From: Ctena decussata
Taxonomy: Eukaryota > Mollusca > Bivalvia > Lucinida > Lucinidae
Assembly (NCBI GenBank): GCA_963989385.1
Contig: OZ022499.1
Location: forward strand, 80,651,903-80,715,902
Length of the DNA stretch: 64,000 nt
Direction: 5' to 3'
A model generated the notes under the pieces. That model worked only from the letters and a program-made list of their open reading frames with translations, did no database searches and was not told the origin of the DNA. This document shows, piece after piece, positions 21,041-31,750 of this stretch. The translations under genes and the position numbers were made by a program. Within the stretch, counting starts at the first letter, position 1; every line of letters starts with the position of its first letter.

Positions 21041-23881
21041 AGTTGCCTTCCCATAAAACACACTTATTCTATAAAATTTTGTATAAATTTTCTTGGATAC
21101 ATCTGGGCAGCATGATCGAGGTCTCCATTTTTAACATACTGATTCCATAGTATTGAAAAAAATGATTATAAAAATCTGAAAGTCTCTGGATTTTATGTAC
21201 TCTAATACATGTATACCTATTCGGCCTATCGCTTTTTTGTGCATAAAGACAGTCTGCTCGAGGTCTTTATGTACAATCAAGCGATTTCTTATTATTCATA
21301 AGCCGATTTAGGAAAAACTTCTCTTATGTGGCTGCCCAGGTATATAGTTGTACACGTTATTACAATGTTGCTATATGACATACCTGATCATCTAAGGAAT
21401 TGAGTTCAAGTGTTTATATCTAAAACTTTTTACTCTTATTAGTTGTGGTTTCAGTGGAAACACTGACCTCTTCGGATGCGTATGAACGTTTGGTTGGAAG
21501 GTTTCACCTGGCTGCTAAAGAGCGTTCTATGTTAGAGATAGGTAATTCCTGGACAGTACATCCAAACTTCGGAATAAATAATCCTGAACACTATAGTTTT
21601 TCATAGCACATTTGCTGGATATTTATAATGTAAAATGATATCTTTTGCACACTTTACGTTTGAAATGATGTTTAGTCCCCATCTGCGCGGGGCATGAACC
21701 ACCACCAGCTGTTAAATTTATTTGTAGCATTGCACGGGTATGACGACGAAACAAAACTATCGAATGAGTATATATATGTCTAGTGGAGTTTCGCTTCAGT
21801 TCACATGAATGTTGCACATTTATATAGTTGACTGGGTATTTAATGGTATTACCGTAGTGCCCAATAAGTGGGGACAATGGAACTTCTGTGTGCATAATAG
21901 ACCCTAAAGGACGCCTGTTGTGATTTAATATGGTACTGCATAGTTTGCTCCTTTAGAGTAGGCTTGAAGAAATACATGACTATGATATTTTAATTTTCGA
22001 GAAGGACAGGGTATGGGTACTGCGGTAAGAATTATCTTATGACACCACTAATGCCTTCTTATAGGGTGTTTTTTTAAATTGGCCTTGTGAGCGAATTACA
22101 TCTACTATGTAATTGGTAAAGCTTATACATGGGCATACTACGGTGTTAGAGCTCGGGATGGGAGGGGTTGACAGGGATGGCTTCTGGGATGGTTTTATCT
22201 TGTTTCTCAGTAAGAGCAGGCATTGTGGTCCAGCATTAGAACCATCTCGACGAGACGGGCCTGGTGAGGGGCCAACGTCTGCTTTTGTAGCGGGGGGGGG
22301 GGGGGAGGGGGCGGAGGAGATTATCCCATGATTGTCCATGTTACCCGTCTTATCTGGAGCTCAGAATGGTATTTGCATAGAACGTGTGTAAAAAAAGTGG
22401 CAAAAGAACTTTTCTGTGAGTAAACTTGTATTAGATAACATGTATAAATTCATGATGGGGAATAGGAATTTTGTTTTTTTTTTAATGAAACATTGTTTAT
22501 TACTCGAAATTGCACTCATTTGCTCATGTGCTTGTATACTACAGAATACGCCTGTGTTTTGGGCGGTATAGAACTTTAAGTACGTAAGACATTTTTTTAT
22601 TTTATTTGTAAATTTTATGTAGTTCAGTTGTGCTTATGAATACAACAGTGTCTATAATAAGGTACAGATGGACATGTAAAATTCCTATGCATGATCAAAG
22701 GAGGAGATTTGATTAATCTGTATTAAACAGTGGTTGAGCTATCTAAAATGCCCGTAAAAGGTATCCTAATAGTGTGCCAATAAAAAAAATTCCCAGTAAG
22801 CGCACAGTAGTGAATCAATACTGACTAGGGATTACGACGTAGAATCGACATTGTTGCTGTCAGGATTTTATACCTGAAGGTGCTTTGTGCGAAGGCTGGA
22901 AATTACGCCGCGAGTTTAACTTTGATGGGTATTAAAGTGTATAAAGTTAAACTGCCTGGGCTTGGAAGGGCGGAGCCGTTTCTTTTGTTGTTGTTTTTTT
23001 GTGTGAGCCTTTGGGATGTGTAGTCTATTTCATTTTGTCATTAATTTATTAAATTATTTACGTCACGGCGCCTATCTTGCAGAAGTAAAAAAAGTGTAGG
23101 GTATAGCGTAGCTTTTGTTGTCGATGTAGTTATTGCTCTGTCATATTACGGGATGTGTAATATAACTTCCTGGCAAGTGGCGAGGAGCCTGACCAGACTA
23201 CGTAACGTAGTATTTTTTTCTCTTGATCTTGCCATGTTAAGCTTTGGTATTAGTGGTTATGTATTTTGTAAACACGGTATAACTTCCAGAAAAGATTCGT
23301 GAAAGGTTAGGTATAGCTAAGTGTAAATATGGTAGGCACGCCCTTCCAGGCTCCGGAGGTCATAATGCCAATACACTTACTACATATTCCTATATAGCTT
23401 TTTCTTTTCTTACAAATAAAATAATTTCTATTGCCCTTAATAATAACACAAATAGAATGCATCAAGTTTTCTTCAAGACATTATTTGTTTCTGTTTAGAT
23501 CTTGTTAAAAATAGAGGTGCGTCGGGGTTTCAGGTTTGGCATCGCAATCTGTTTCTTTTTGGCGATGCTTTATTTTTCACTAAAATTATATTGATCTGTT
23601 AAGTAACTCTTAGGTAGTAATATGAAAGTATGGAGTTAAGAAAATATACCTACTGGATGAGATCCGAAACCGGAAAATGAGAGGTTTTATGCTCTTCTAT
23701 TTCTTTCTATTTCTCTGTTGTTTTCAAATTAAAAAAAGGATGTTAGAGATAAGGATTCTTTTCTTTCTTCTTAGAAATTCAGTTGGTATTCTCCGTTGCA
23801 TTGAACAGTTGACAATACTCTTTTATTTAGCCATCATCATCAAATGTAGTAAAGCCTTTAGTAAGAAATATTTTGTGAATT
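21041..23881 (+). other. LINE inter-ORF spacer, part 2: no recognised feature
   Basis: About 2.8 kb lying inside the LINE target duplications, AT-rich, with no recognisable domain in any frame. A poly-G run occurs at about 22293-22312. A 72-codon hydrophobic ORF (23677-23895) overlaps the ORF2 start by 14 nt. Confidence 0.5.
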
Positions 23882-24695
23882 ATGATAATGGCTGAACAGT
23901 TAACAATTTTTTCACAGAATTGCCGTGGTGGCCTCTCTCTTGCTGCTAAAAGAAGGGATTTGTTTCAGTTTGTGAGATCTAAAAAGTACAATATTATTTG
24001 TCTCCAAGATACTCATATAAATAAAAATCTTGAATCATTTATTAAAGCTGAATGGGGTTATGAAGCGTATTTTAGTTCTTTTACAACAAACAGTCGTGGT
24101 GTTATGATATTACTTAACAATAATTTTGATATAAAAGTTAACAGAGTAAAAACTGATAATAATGGGAATTATATAATCTTAGAGACTATCATAGAAGATA
24201 AACGGATAACATTGGTAAATTTATATGGTCCTAATAATGACAACCCAAGTTTTTACGAAAATTTAATACAAAAAATTAATGAGTGTCAAAGTGAACAAGT
24301 AGTTATATGTGGAGATTGGAATTTTATAATAGATGAGAATATGGACAGTTACAATTATTTACATGTAAACAATCCACGAGCTAGACAAGTTATAGTAAAT
24401 CAATTAGAAGAAGGAAATTTTGTTGATCCATGGCGTATAATGCATGAAGGTGAAAAAAAATATACATGGCGTAGACTCAATCCAGTTAAAAAGCAAGCAA
24501 GATTAGATTTCTTCGTGATTCATGAAAGTATATTACAATATGTAACAGATTCAGATATTGTTCCAGGGTATAGAACAGATCACGCGGCCATAATTTTAAA
24601 ATTGAAACTTCAAGAAAATGAAAGAGGTAGAGGTTATTGGAAATTTAACAATAGTTTACTTAAGGATAAAAAATACGTTGAGGAAATAAAAAATA
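23882..24695 (+). CDS. LINE ORF2, N-terminal endonuclease part (interrupted)
   Basis: An apurinic/apyrimidinic-type endonuclease that nicks target DNA for reverse transcription. Conserved blocks run in order: SQNCRGG near residue 14; IICLQDTHI; VNLYGPNND; ICGDWNFIID, with the catalytic D.N pair; RLDFFVI; and YRTDHAAIILKL, containing the terminal D-H pair of the fold. Every key motif is present. The frame runs on ~27 residues into the inserted element and then stops, separating this domain from the RT at 26243. The start could be either ATG of ATGATAATGGCT (23882 or 23888). Confidence 0.88.
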
Positions 24696-26235
24696 GCCAT
24701 CAGAGGAGATGGCAAATCCCCCGACCGAAGACCCCCATGGGCCTTGGTAAAAAGGGTGCACTTCAAAACACATATTAGTAATATATTGTCTTTTTTTATG
24801 CTTCTGTTTGATATTAACTGTTAACAGATGCATGCTTATATAACACTCAGACTACAACAGTATGCTTGACTGCTAAAAAGAGGTATTATCTCAAACAGCC
24901 ACCATATACACAAATGTATGGCATACGATACATTCAACTTTCAAAATGTGTGAATAACTTCTAAAGTACAAGCCCTACAAACCTAATTTTGAGCTCTCTA
25001 GTAAGTGAATTTGGGAAAAGAATCCAAATCTGGAGAAAAAAAAAAAAATTTTTGTTGGGGGGGGGGGGGGGGGGGACGGGGCACGGGAATGTGGAGGGGT
25101 CAGAGAGAGTTAGGAACACTGATAAGATATCACAGCATGATCATCAATGTTCTAAAAGGTACAAGGTTATTCAAATTCTGGAGCTGGCCAGGGTTATACA
25201 AACAGCAGCTCAAACTACCAAAGGGAAATAACTCACAAAGTATAAAAGCAAGAGTTATCATTCATGTATGAGACAAATTGTCATGACCTGTTCTACATAT
25301 CTGTGAAGTATCATGAAAATATTTCAAAATGTATTCAAGTTATGGAGCTTTCACCTAAAATCATCAAAGGGAATTAACTCCAAAAGTAAGAAAGCCAGAG
25401 TTGTCATTCTTGTTCGCGACACATCGTCATGACCTGTTCTACATATCTGTGAAGTATCATGAAAATATTCCAAAAGGTATTCAAGTTATAGAGCGGACAC
25501 GAAATCACACCTAAAACCATCAAGGGGAAATAACTCAAAAAGTAAGAAAGCAGGAGTTGTCATACTTGTTCGCGACACATCATCATGACCTGTTCTACAT
25601 ATCTGTGAAGTATCATGAAAATATTCCAAAAGGTATTCAAGTTATAGAGCGGACACGAAATCATACCTAAAATGATCAAGGGGAAATAACCCAAAAAGTA
25701 AGAAAGCAAGAGTTGTCATTCTTGTTCGCGACACACCTTCATGACCTGTTCTACATATCTGTGAAGTATCATGAGAATATTCCATAGGGTATTCAAGTTA
25801 TAGAGCGGACACCAATGTGCCAAAAAATCACACCTAAAACTATCAAGGGGAAATAACTCAAAAAGTAAGAAAGCAAGAGTTGTCATTCTTGTTCGCGACA
25901 CATCGTCATGACCTGTTCTACATTTCTGTGAAGTATCATGAAAATATTCCAAAGGGTATTCAAGTTACAGAGCGGACACGAATCTGCCAAAAAATCACCA
26001 AAGGGGAGATAATTCAAAAAGTAAAATAGCAAGAGTTACCATTCTTGTACGCGACACATCGTCATGACCTGTTCTTCATAACTGTGAAGTATCATGAAAA
26101 TATTCCAAAGGGTATTCAAGATATAGAGCGGACAAGAAAGTGTTTACGGACGGACGGACGGACGGACAGACGGACGGACGGACGGACGGACGCCAGGCTC
26201 ATCGCTATATCCCCCGAACCTTTCGGTCGGGGGAT
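24696..26235 (+). mobile_element. Hairpin-ended tandem-repeat element 6, inserted in ORF2
   Basis: Inserted in LINE ORF2, so its limits can be read from the coding frame. It starts with hairpin GCCATC-agagga-GATGGC (24696-24713), then ATCCCCCGACCGAA (24716-24729). It ends with the exact complement TTCGGTCGGGGGAT (26222-26235), which is also the right arm of a 3' hairpin with CCCCCGAACC. AAAAATA lies on both sides (24689-24695, 26236-26242) and may be a target duplication. The core has about six units of 147-170 bp anchored on 'catgacctgttctacatatctgtgaag', a poly-G run at about 25057-25075 and a (GGAC)n tract at 26145-26190. Confidence 0.85.
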
Positions 26236-26239
26236 AAAA

Positions 26240-29238
26240 ATACTATAAAAGAAGTGAAACATACATACGGCATAAATGTACCCTTAGGGGAAAATATTTC
26301 AAATCAAGATATACAATTTAATATAAATGATCAATTATTCCTTGAAACTTTATTAATGATAATAAGAGGCAATACGATAAAGTATGGTTCCATAAAAAAA
26401 AGGGAAACGGTTAAAGAGGAAAAAAAATTAGAAGAAGAAATAAAAATAATCGAAGATGAAATGAATAACGATTTTGTAAATATAGATCAAGAAAAAATTC
26501 AAATTTTAGTAGAAAAAAAAGAAAGGCTGGTTGAAATACGGAAAGTAAAAATTGAAGGCGTTATGCTAAGATCAAGGACACGATATGAAGATTTAGGAGA
26601 AAAACCAACAAAATATTTTTTCAATTTAGAAAATAGGCAATTTACAAATAAAGTAATGAATAAAATAATAGAAGAGGATGGTGAACAGTATACTAATACA
26701 AAAGATGTTTTAAATTGTCAAAAACGATTCTATCAAACTTTATATGCAGAAGTTAATAATACGGACGATAGGCCAATTGAAACGGTTTTAGGGCAAGTAA
26801 ATAATAAGTTGTCGCATTCGGAGGCAGAAAGTTTGGAAGGGGAAATTTTATTTACTGAATTGACACAAGCTTTGAAAAATATGAAAAACGAAAAAAGTCC
26901 TGGGTTAGATGGGTTCACCGTAGAATTTTTTAAAATTTTTTGGCTCGATTTGGGAGTATTTGTTTTGAGGTCACTAAATTATGGCTACAGGACTGGAAAT
27001 TTATCAGTTACGCAGAAACAAGGTGTAATAACTTGTTTGCCCAAACCAAATAAAGACAGGCATTATCTGAAAAATTGGAGACCAATATCTCTATTAAATG
27101 TTGTATATAAACTTGCATCTGCTGTGATAGCAAATAGAATTAAAATGGTACTTGATACTTTAATTCACAAAGAGCAGTCAGGTTTTATTTCGGGCAGATT
27201 TATCGGTGAAAACGTAAGACTTATATATGACGTGCTGTTCGAAACAAAAAATCGGGAGTTACCTGGATTAATTCTATCAGTAGATTTTGAAAAAGCGTTT
27301 GACACAGTCTCATGGAAATTTATCGAAAAAGTTTTAACATATTTTAATTTTGGGCCTTCAATTATAGGATGGGTAAAATTATTTCAAAATGGATCTGAAT
27401 CGTGTATAATTCAAAATGGATTTATGTCAGATTTCTTAAAACTAAAACGGGGATGTCGTCAAGGGGACCCTATTTCGCCTTACATTTTTATTTTGTGTGC
27501 AGAAATTTTAGGACAAATGATTAGAAACAGCGCAAATTTACATGGGATGGAAATACAAGGAAAAGAAATTAAATTAAGTCAATACGCAGACGATACACAG
27601 ATTTTTTTAAATGGGACAGAAGAGTCGTTACAAGAAGCTTTAACAATTCTAAATACATTTTACAACATGTCAGGTCTTAAAATTAATATTGAAAAAACAA
27701 AGGCAATTTGGGTTGGCTCTTTAAGTAACTCTACGAGGCAGTTGTGCAAAAATTATAGGCTGGATTGGACTCAGGGACCGTTCAAGATATTAGGTGTTAC
27801 CTTCTCAACGGAAGTATTTAACATTTGGGACATTAATTCAAACGAAATTATAACGAAAATTGAAAATATATTTAAACGTTGGTCCAAAAGGAAGTTGACT
27901 TTGAGCGGAAGGATAACTATTATTAAATCGTTAGCCTTATCGAAATTCACCCACCTGTTTTTAGCATTGCCAAACCCTCCCGGCGAGCTTACGAAAAAGC
28001 TGGAAAAAATATTTTATAAATTTTTATGGAATTCGGGACCCGATCGCATTAAAAGATCTGTAATTATTAAGGACTTAAAGGTTGGGGGGCTCCGAATGAT
28101 TAATATTAATTATTTCATTAAAGCTTTAAAAGTTTCTTGGTTAAGAAGGGTTATTCAGAGTTCCCAAGATGCCTCTTGGCATATGTTGTCAAATATAGAT
28201 TTTCAAAAAATGTTTTCATATGGACAAGGGTATGCAAATTATAGTAAACAAAATATAGATAATCCGTTTTGGAAAGAAATTCTGAAAAACTGGACAGATT
28301 TTTGTAATGTCTTTAAGATAGAGTCGGTTTATCAAGTCTTAAATTCTCCATTATGGTATAATAAGAATTTAATAAATGGAGAGAATTTTTGTATTAAAGA
28401 CTGGTATATTAAAGGGATGAGACAAATATCTGATCTTATCGATGAGCAAGGTAATATTTATTCGTTTGATGTCTTAAAAAATATATATAATTTGAGAGGC
28501 ACTTTTCTTGAGTTTCAGTCATTACTTAGGAAAATTCCAAACGACTGGAAGATTTTATTGAATGATAATAAAATTGTTTGTATATTAAACAGATATAATG
28601 TCAACTGCAATATATATGTACAAGAATTAATTAAAGAAAAAAGAGGCTGTAGGCGGTTTTATGACATCATGATAGCTGCAAACGTAGGCACTTCAAATAA
28701 TAAATGGGAAAGGGAGATAACAAACATTTCAGACCAAGAATGGGAAAATTATTATTCAGTAATTCGGTCCTTGAAAGAGGTGAAGCTAAGAGATTTCCAA
28801 TATAAAGTTACACATAAAATTCTGGTCACTAAGTCCTTTTTGAATAAAATAAATATAATGGATGATAATCTTTGTCAATATTGTAACCAACATTCCGAAA
28901 CTATATATCATCTATTTGTAGAGTGTGAAAAGGTGAAACGATTTTGGGAGCTTTTGAATACATGGTTGATGGAAAATTCAAATATATCGCTAAATTTAGA
29001 AGCAAAAAATATTTTGTTCGCATTTCAAGATAAAAACCAGTTAAGAAACTATTTGTTTGTTATTGCTAAACATTATATTTATGTTAACAAATTTACCGGT
29101 AGGGAATTAAGTCTGGACATTTTTAAAATAATACTTAAGAGAAAATTTCAAAGCGAACGATACATAGCACACATAAATAATACTATGGGAAAGTTTTTTG
29201 TAAAATGGTCAAGTTTATATAACGATCTAAATAACTAA
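26240..29238 (+). CDS. LINE ORF2, reverse transcriptase and C-terminal part
   Basis: The frame resumes exactly after the inserted element and is open for about 1,000 codons. An N-terminal helical linker leads to RT motifs in order: EKSPGLDGFTVEFFK (RT 0/1), LKNWRPISLLNVVYK, LSVDFEKAFDTVSW (catalytic Asp), KRGCRQGDPISPYIF and LSQYADDTQIFL (YADD active site), then KILGVTFS. A C-terminal zinc-binding motif, CQYCNQHSETIYHLFVEC (C-x2-C-x9-H-x4-C type), lies near 28869-28925. Upstream of 26240 the same frame runs through the GGAC tract and encodes an artefactual TDGR-rich peptide. With the endonuclease half it would form a ~1,270-residue ORF2 protein; as it stands the gene is broken by one insertion only. 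Confidence 0.9.
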
Positions 29239-29416
29239 GTTTTGATCGAATTAATAATTCCGGTGAAATTTAGTAGCAGGGGAGAGGGACTACAATAAAA
29301 AATGTCGGATCTGTGGGGATGCTCTTAGACACACAAATATATGTCGCAGATCATCTGTATGGAATCGAGTATAATGTATTATGCAATGGAGAAACTATCA
29401 AGCTTTTCATGTATTG

Positions 29417-29455
<39 letters not shown>

Positions 29456-29640
29456 GTAAAAAAATTATCTTTATCGATCTATATTTCCTGGTGTTTCATT
29501 CTATCTTCTTAGCTATATTTGTATTACATCAACATTATATGAGTCTATTTATATGCTGTTTAAAAACACATGTATACATATATAGAGATACTGATGTATT
29601 ATCTTGCCTTTGTATGAGTTTGAAAATAAAATTAAAAAAA

Positions 29641-29655
29641 AAACTTTGAAGGAGT
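29641..29655 (+). repeat. Right target-site duplication of the LINE
   Basis: Exact repeat of 17176-17190. It marks where the host element core resumes. Confidence 0.93.
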
Positions 29656-29656
29656 C

Positions 29657-31500
29657 CACCAGGCAATGCATCATATTAAATTTCAAGCATCTGAGCTAAG
29701 TGGTTCTGAAGAAGAAGATTTTTTAACAGTTTCCTATGTATTTCTATGGCTCAAACTCAGGACTCCCTGCTGCAGGGCCATTTTGGACCCTGGGGCCATC
29801 ATTTGAACAAACTTGATAAAGGACAACAAGGCAATGCATCATACCAATTTTTAAGCATCTGAGCCAAGTGGTTCTGAAGAAGAAGATTTTCAAATATTTT
29901 TCTATGTAGTTCTATGGTTCGAACCCAGGACCCCCTGGGGCGGGGCCATTTTAGTCCCTGGGGTCATCATTTGAACGAACTTGGTAAAAGACTACTAGGT
30001 AAAGCTATGTACCAAATCTCAAGCATCTGAGCCACGTGGTTCTGCAGAAGAAGATTTTTAAATATTTTTCTATATATTTCTATGGTTCAAACCTGGGACT
30101 CCCTGCCGCAGGGCCATTTTGGACCCTGGGGCCACCATTTGAACAAACTTTGTAAAGGTCTACTAGGCAATGCTACATACCAAATTTCAAGCATTTGAGC
30201 CTTGCGGTTCTAAAGAAGAAGATTTTCGAATATTTTTCTATGTATTTCTATGGTTCAAACCTGGGACTCCCTGCCGCAGGGCCATTTTGGACCCTGGGGC
30301 CACTGTTTAAAGATACTTGGTAGAGGACCACTAGGCAATGTTACATACCAAATTTCAAACTTCTGAGGCAAGCAGTTCTGGTGAAGAAGATTTTTAAGTA
30401 TTTTTTAGTTTCGAACCCAAGACCCCCTGCCCCAGGGCCATTATGGACCCTGGGGCCACCATTTGAACAAATTTGGTAGAGGCTCACAAGGCAAAGTTAC
30501 ATACCAAATTTCAAGCATCTGAGCCAGGTAGTTCTGGTGGAGAAGATTTTTATGTATTTTTTAGTTTAAACCCAAGACCCCCTGCCCCAGGGCCATTTTG
30601 GACCCTGGGGCCACCATTTGAACAAACTTGGTAGAAGACCACTAGGCAATGCTACATACCAAATTTAAAGCATCTGAGCCAAGCAGTTCTGGAGGAGAAG
30701 ATTTTTATGTATGTTTTAGTTTCAAACCCAAGACCCCCTGCCGCAGGGCCATTTTGGAACCTGGGGCCACCATTTGTACAAACTTGGTAGAGGAACACTA
30801 GGCAATGCTACATACCAAATTTCAAGCATCTGAGCCCAGCAGTTCTGGAGAAGAAAATTTTTTAAGTATTTTTTAGTTTCGAACCCAAGACCCCCTACCC
30901 CAGGGCCATTTTGGACCCTGGGGCCACCATTTGAACAAACTTGGTAGAGGACCACTAGGCAATGCTACATACCAAATTTCAAGCATCTTAGCCAAGCAGT
31001 TCTGGAGAAGAAAATTTTTTAAGTATTTTTCAGTTTCAAACTCAAGACCCCCTGCCCCAGGGCCATTTTGGACCCTGGGGCCACCATTTGAACAAACTTG
31101 GTAGAGGACCACTAGGCAATGCTACATATTTAATTTCAAGCATCTGAGCCCAGCAGTTCTGGAGAAGAAGATTTTTAAGTATTTTTTTAGTTTCAAACCC
31201 AAGACCCCCTGCCCTGGGGCCATATTGGACTCTGGGGCCACCATTTGAACAAACTTGGTAGAGGACCACTAGGTAATGCTACATACCAAATTTCAAGCAT
31301 CTGAGCCAAGCAGTTCTGGAGAAGAAGAATTTTGAGTATTTTTTAGTTTCGAACCCGAGACCCCCTGCCCCAGGGCCATTTTGGACCCTGGGGCCACCAT
31401 TTGAACAAACTTGGTAGAGGTCCACTAGACAATGCTTCATACCAAATATCAAAGCCCTAGGCCTAGCGGTTTCAGAGAAGATGTCATTTAAAGCAAATTG
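29657..31500 (+). repeat. Tandem core of element 5, ~157-168-bp unit, eleven copies
   Basis: The anchor GGGCCATTTTGGACCCTGGGG or a variant recurs at about 29777, 29943, 30110, 30280, 30433, 30590, 30747, 30904, 31061, 31217 and 31374. Spacing is near 166-168 bp on the left and 157 bp on the right, so a shorter unit seems to have been amplified recently at the right. ORFs on the minus strand here are four frames of the same repeat. Confidence 0.9.
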
Positions 31501-31590
31501 TTGACGACGGACGACACACAACGGACGACAGACACTGAGTGATCACAATAGCTCACCCTGAGCCTTTGGCTCAGGTGAGCTAAAAACAAG

Positions 31591-31750
31591 CGAAAATGCT
31601 AAAATGCACAGAATTTCGGTATTTGTGTCCTATATCAACAATACATTGCAACCATGTCTTTGTATTTGGTCTTTATTTAGTATATTACAAAAGCTTTCAA
31701 ACAAACAACTTTCTTTCAGTGGCCCCAAAGGGTGAGGTAAAGGTCACAGA
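31591..31750 (+). repeat. ~173-bp array, right part (continues 16195-16806)
   Basis: 'tgtgtcctatatcaacaatacattgcaa.catgtctttgtatttggtc' matches the units before 16807. It restores the array after the nested insertion. Confidence 0.75.

Larger units (their letters stand above)
17191..29640 (+). mobile_element. Full-length Tx1/L1-like LINE with very long inter-ORF spacer
   Basis: Bounded by a 15-bp target duplication and ending in an A-rich tail (29626-29640). Order: ~240-bp 5' UTR; ORF1 (17430-18434); 5.4-kb spacer; ORF2 (23882-29238, split by an insertion at about 24696-26242); ~400-bp 3' UTR containing a (CT)n run (29417-29451). Without the nested insertion the element is about 10.9 kb, well above the usual 5-7 kb of L1-type elements. 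Both ORFs are otherwise open, so the copy is young. The apurinic-type endonuclease and ORF1 coiled coil plus RRM place it in the L1/Tx1 group. Confidence 0.9.
16807..31590 (+). mobile_element. Hairpin-ended tandem-repeat element 5, host of the LINE
   Basis: 5' end: AACAAGA, hairpin GGGCC-aaga-GGCCC (16814-16827), CGCTCACCTGAGC (16833-16845). 3' end: AGCTCACCcTGAGCC-ttt-GGCTCAGGTGAGCT (31550-31581), then AAAA. AACAAG is present at both outer junctions (16807-16812, 31585-31590). Without the LINE, the element is 16807-17190 joined to 29641-31584. Its core is about 13 units of 157-168 bp, recognisable by 'gggccattttggaccctgggg' and 'tctgagccaagcagttctg': two before the LINE and eleven after. A GGACGAC-rich tract precedes the 3' hairpin. 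Non-coding. Confidence 0.85.

Noticed and set aside
26140..26239. TDGR-repeat protein start for the 1032-codon ORF
   Set aside because: This stretch is the (GGAC)n tract of the inserted element reading in frame with LINE ORF2 by chance; the real ORF2 sequence resumes at about 26240.
29657..31500. CRISPR-like array
   Set aside because: Units are ~160 bp with no short repeat/unique spacer alternation; this is a tandem repeat inside a eukaryotic mobile element. No cas-like genes are present.
30722..31521. Four overlapping minus-strand ORFs with similar proteins
   Set aside because: They are translations of the ~157-bp tandem core of element 5, offset by one unit each, with no conserved start or domain.
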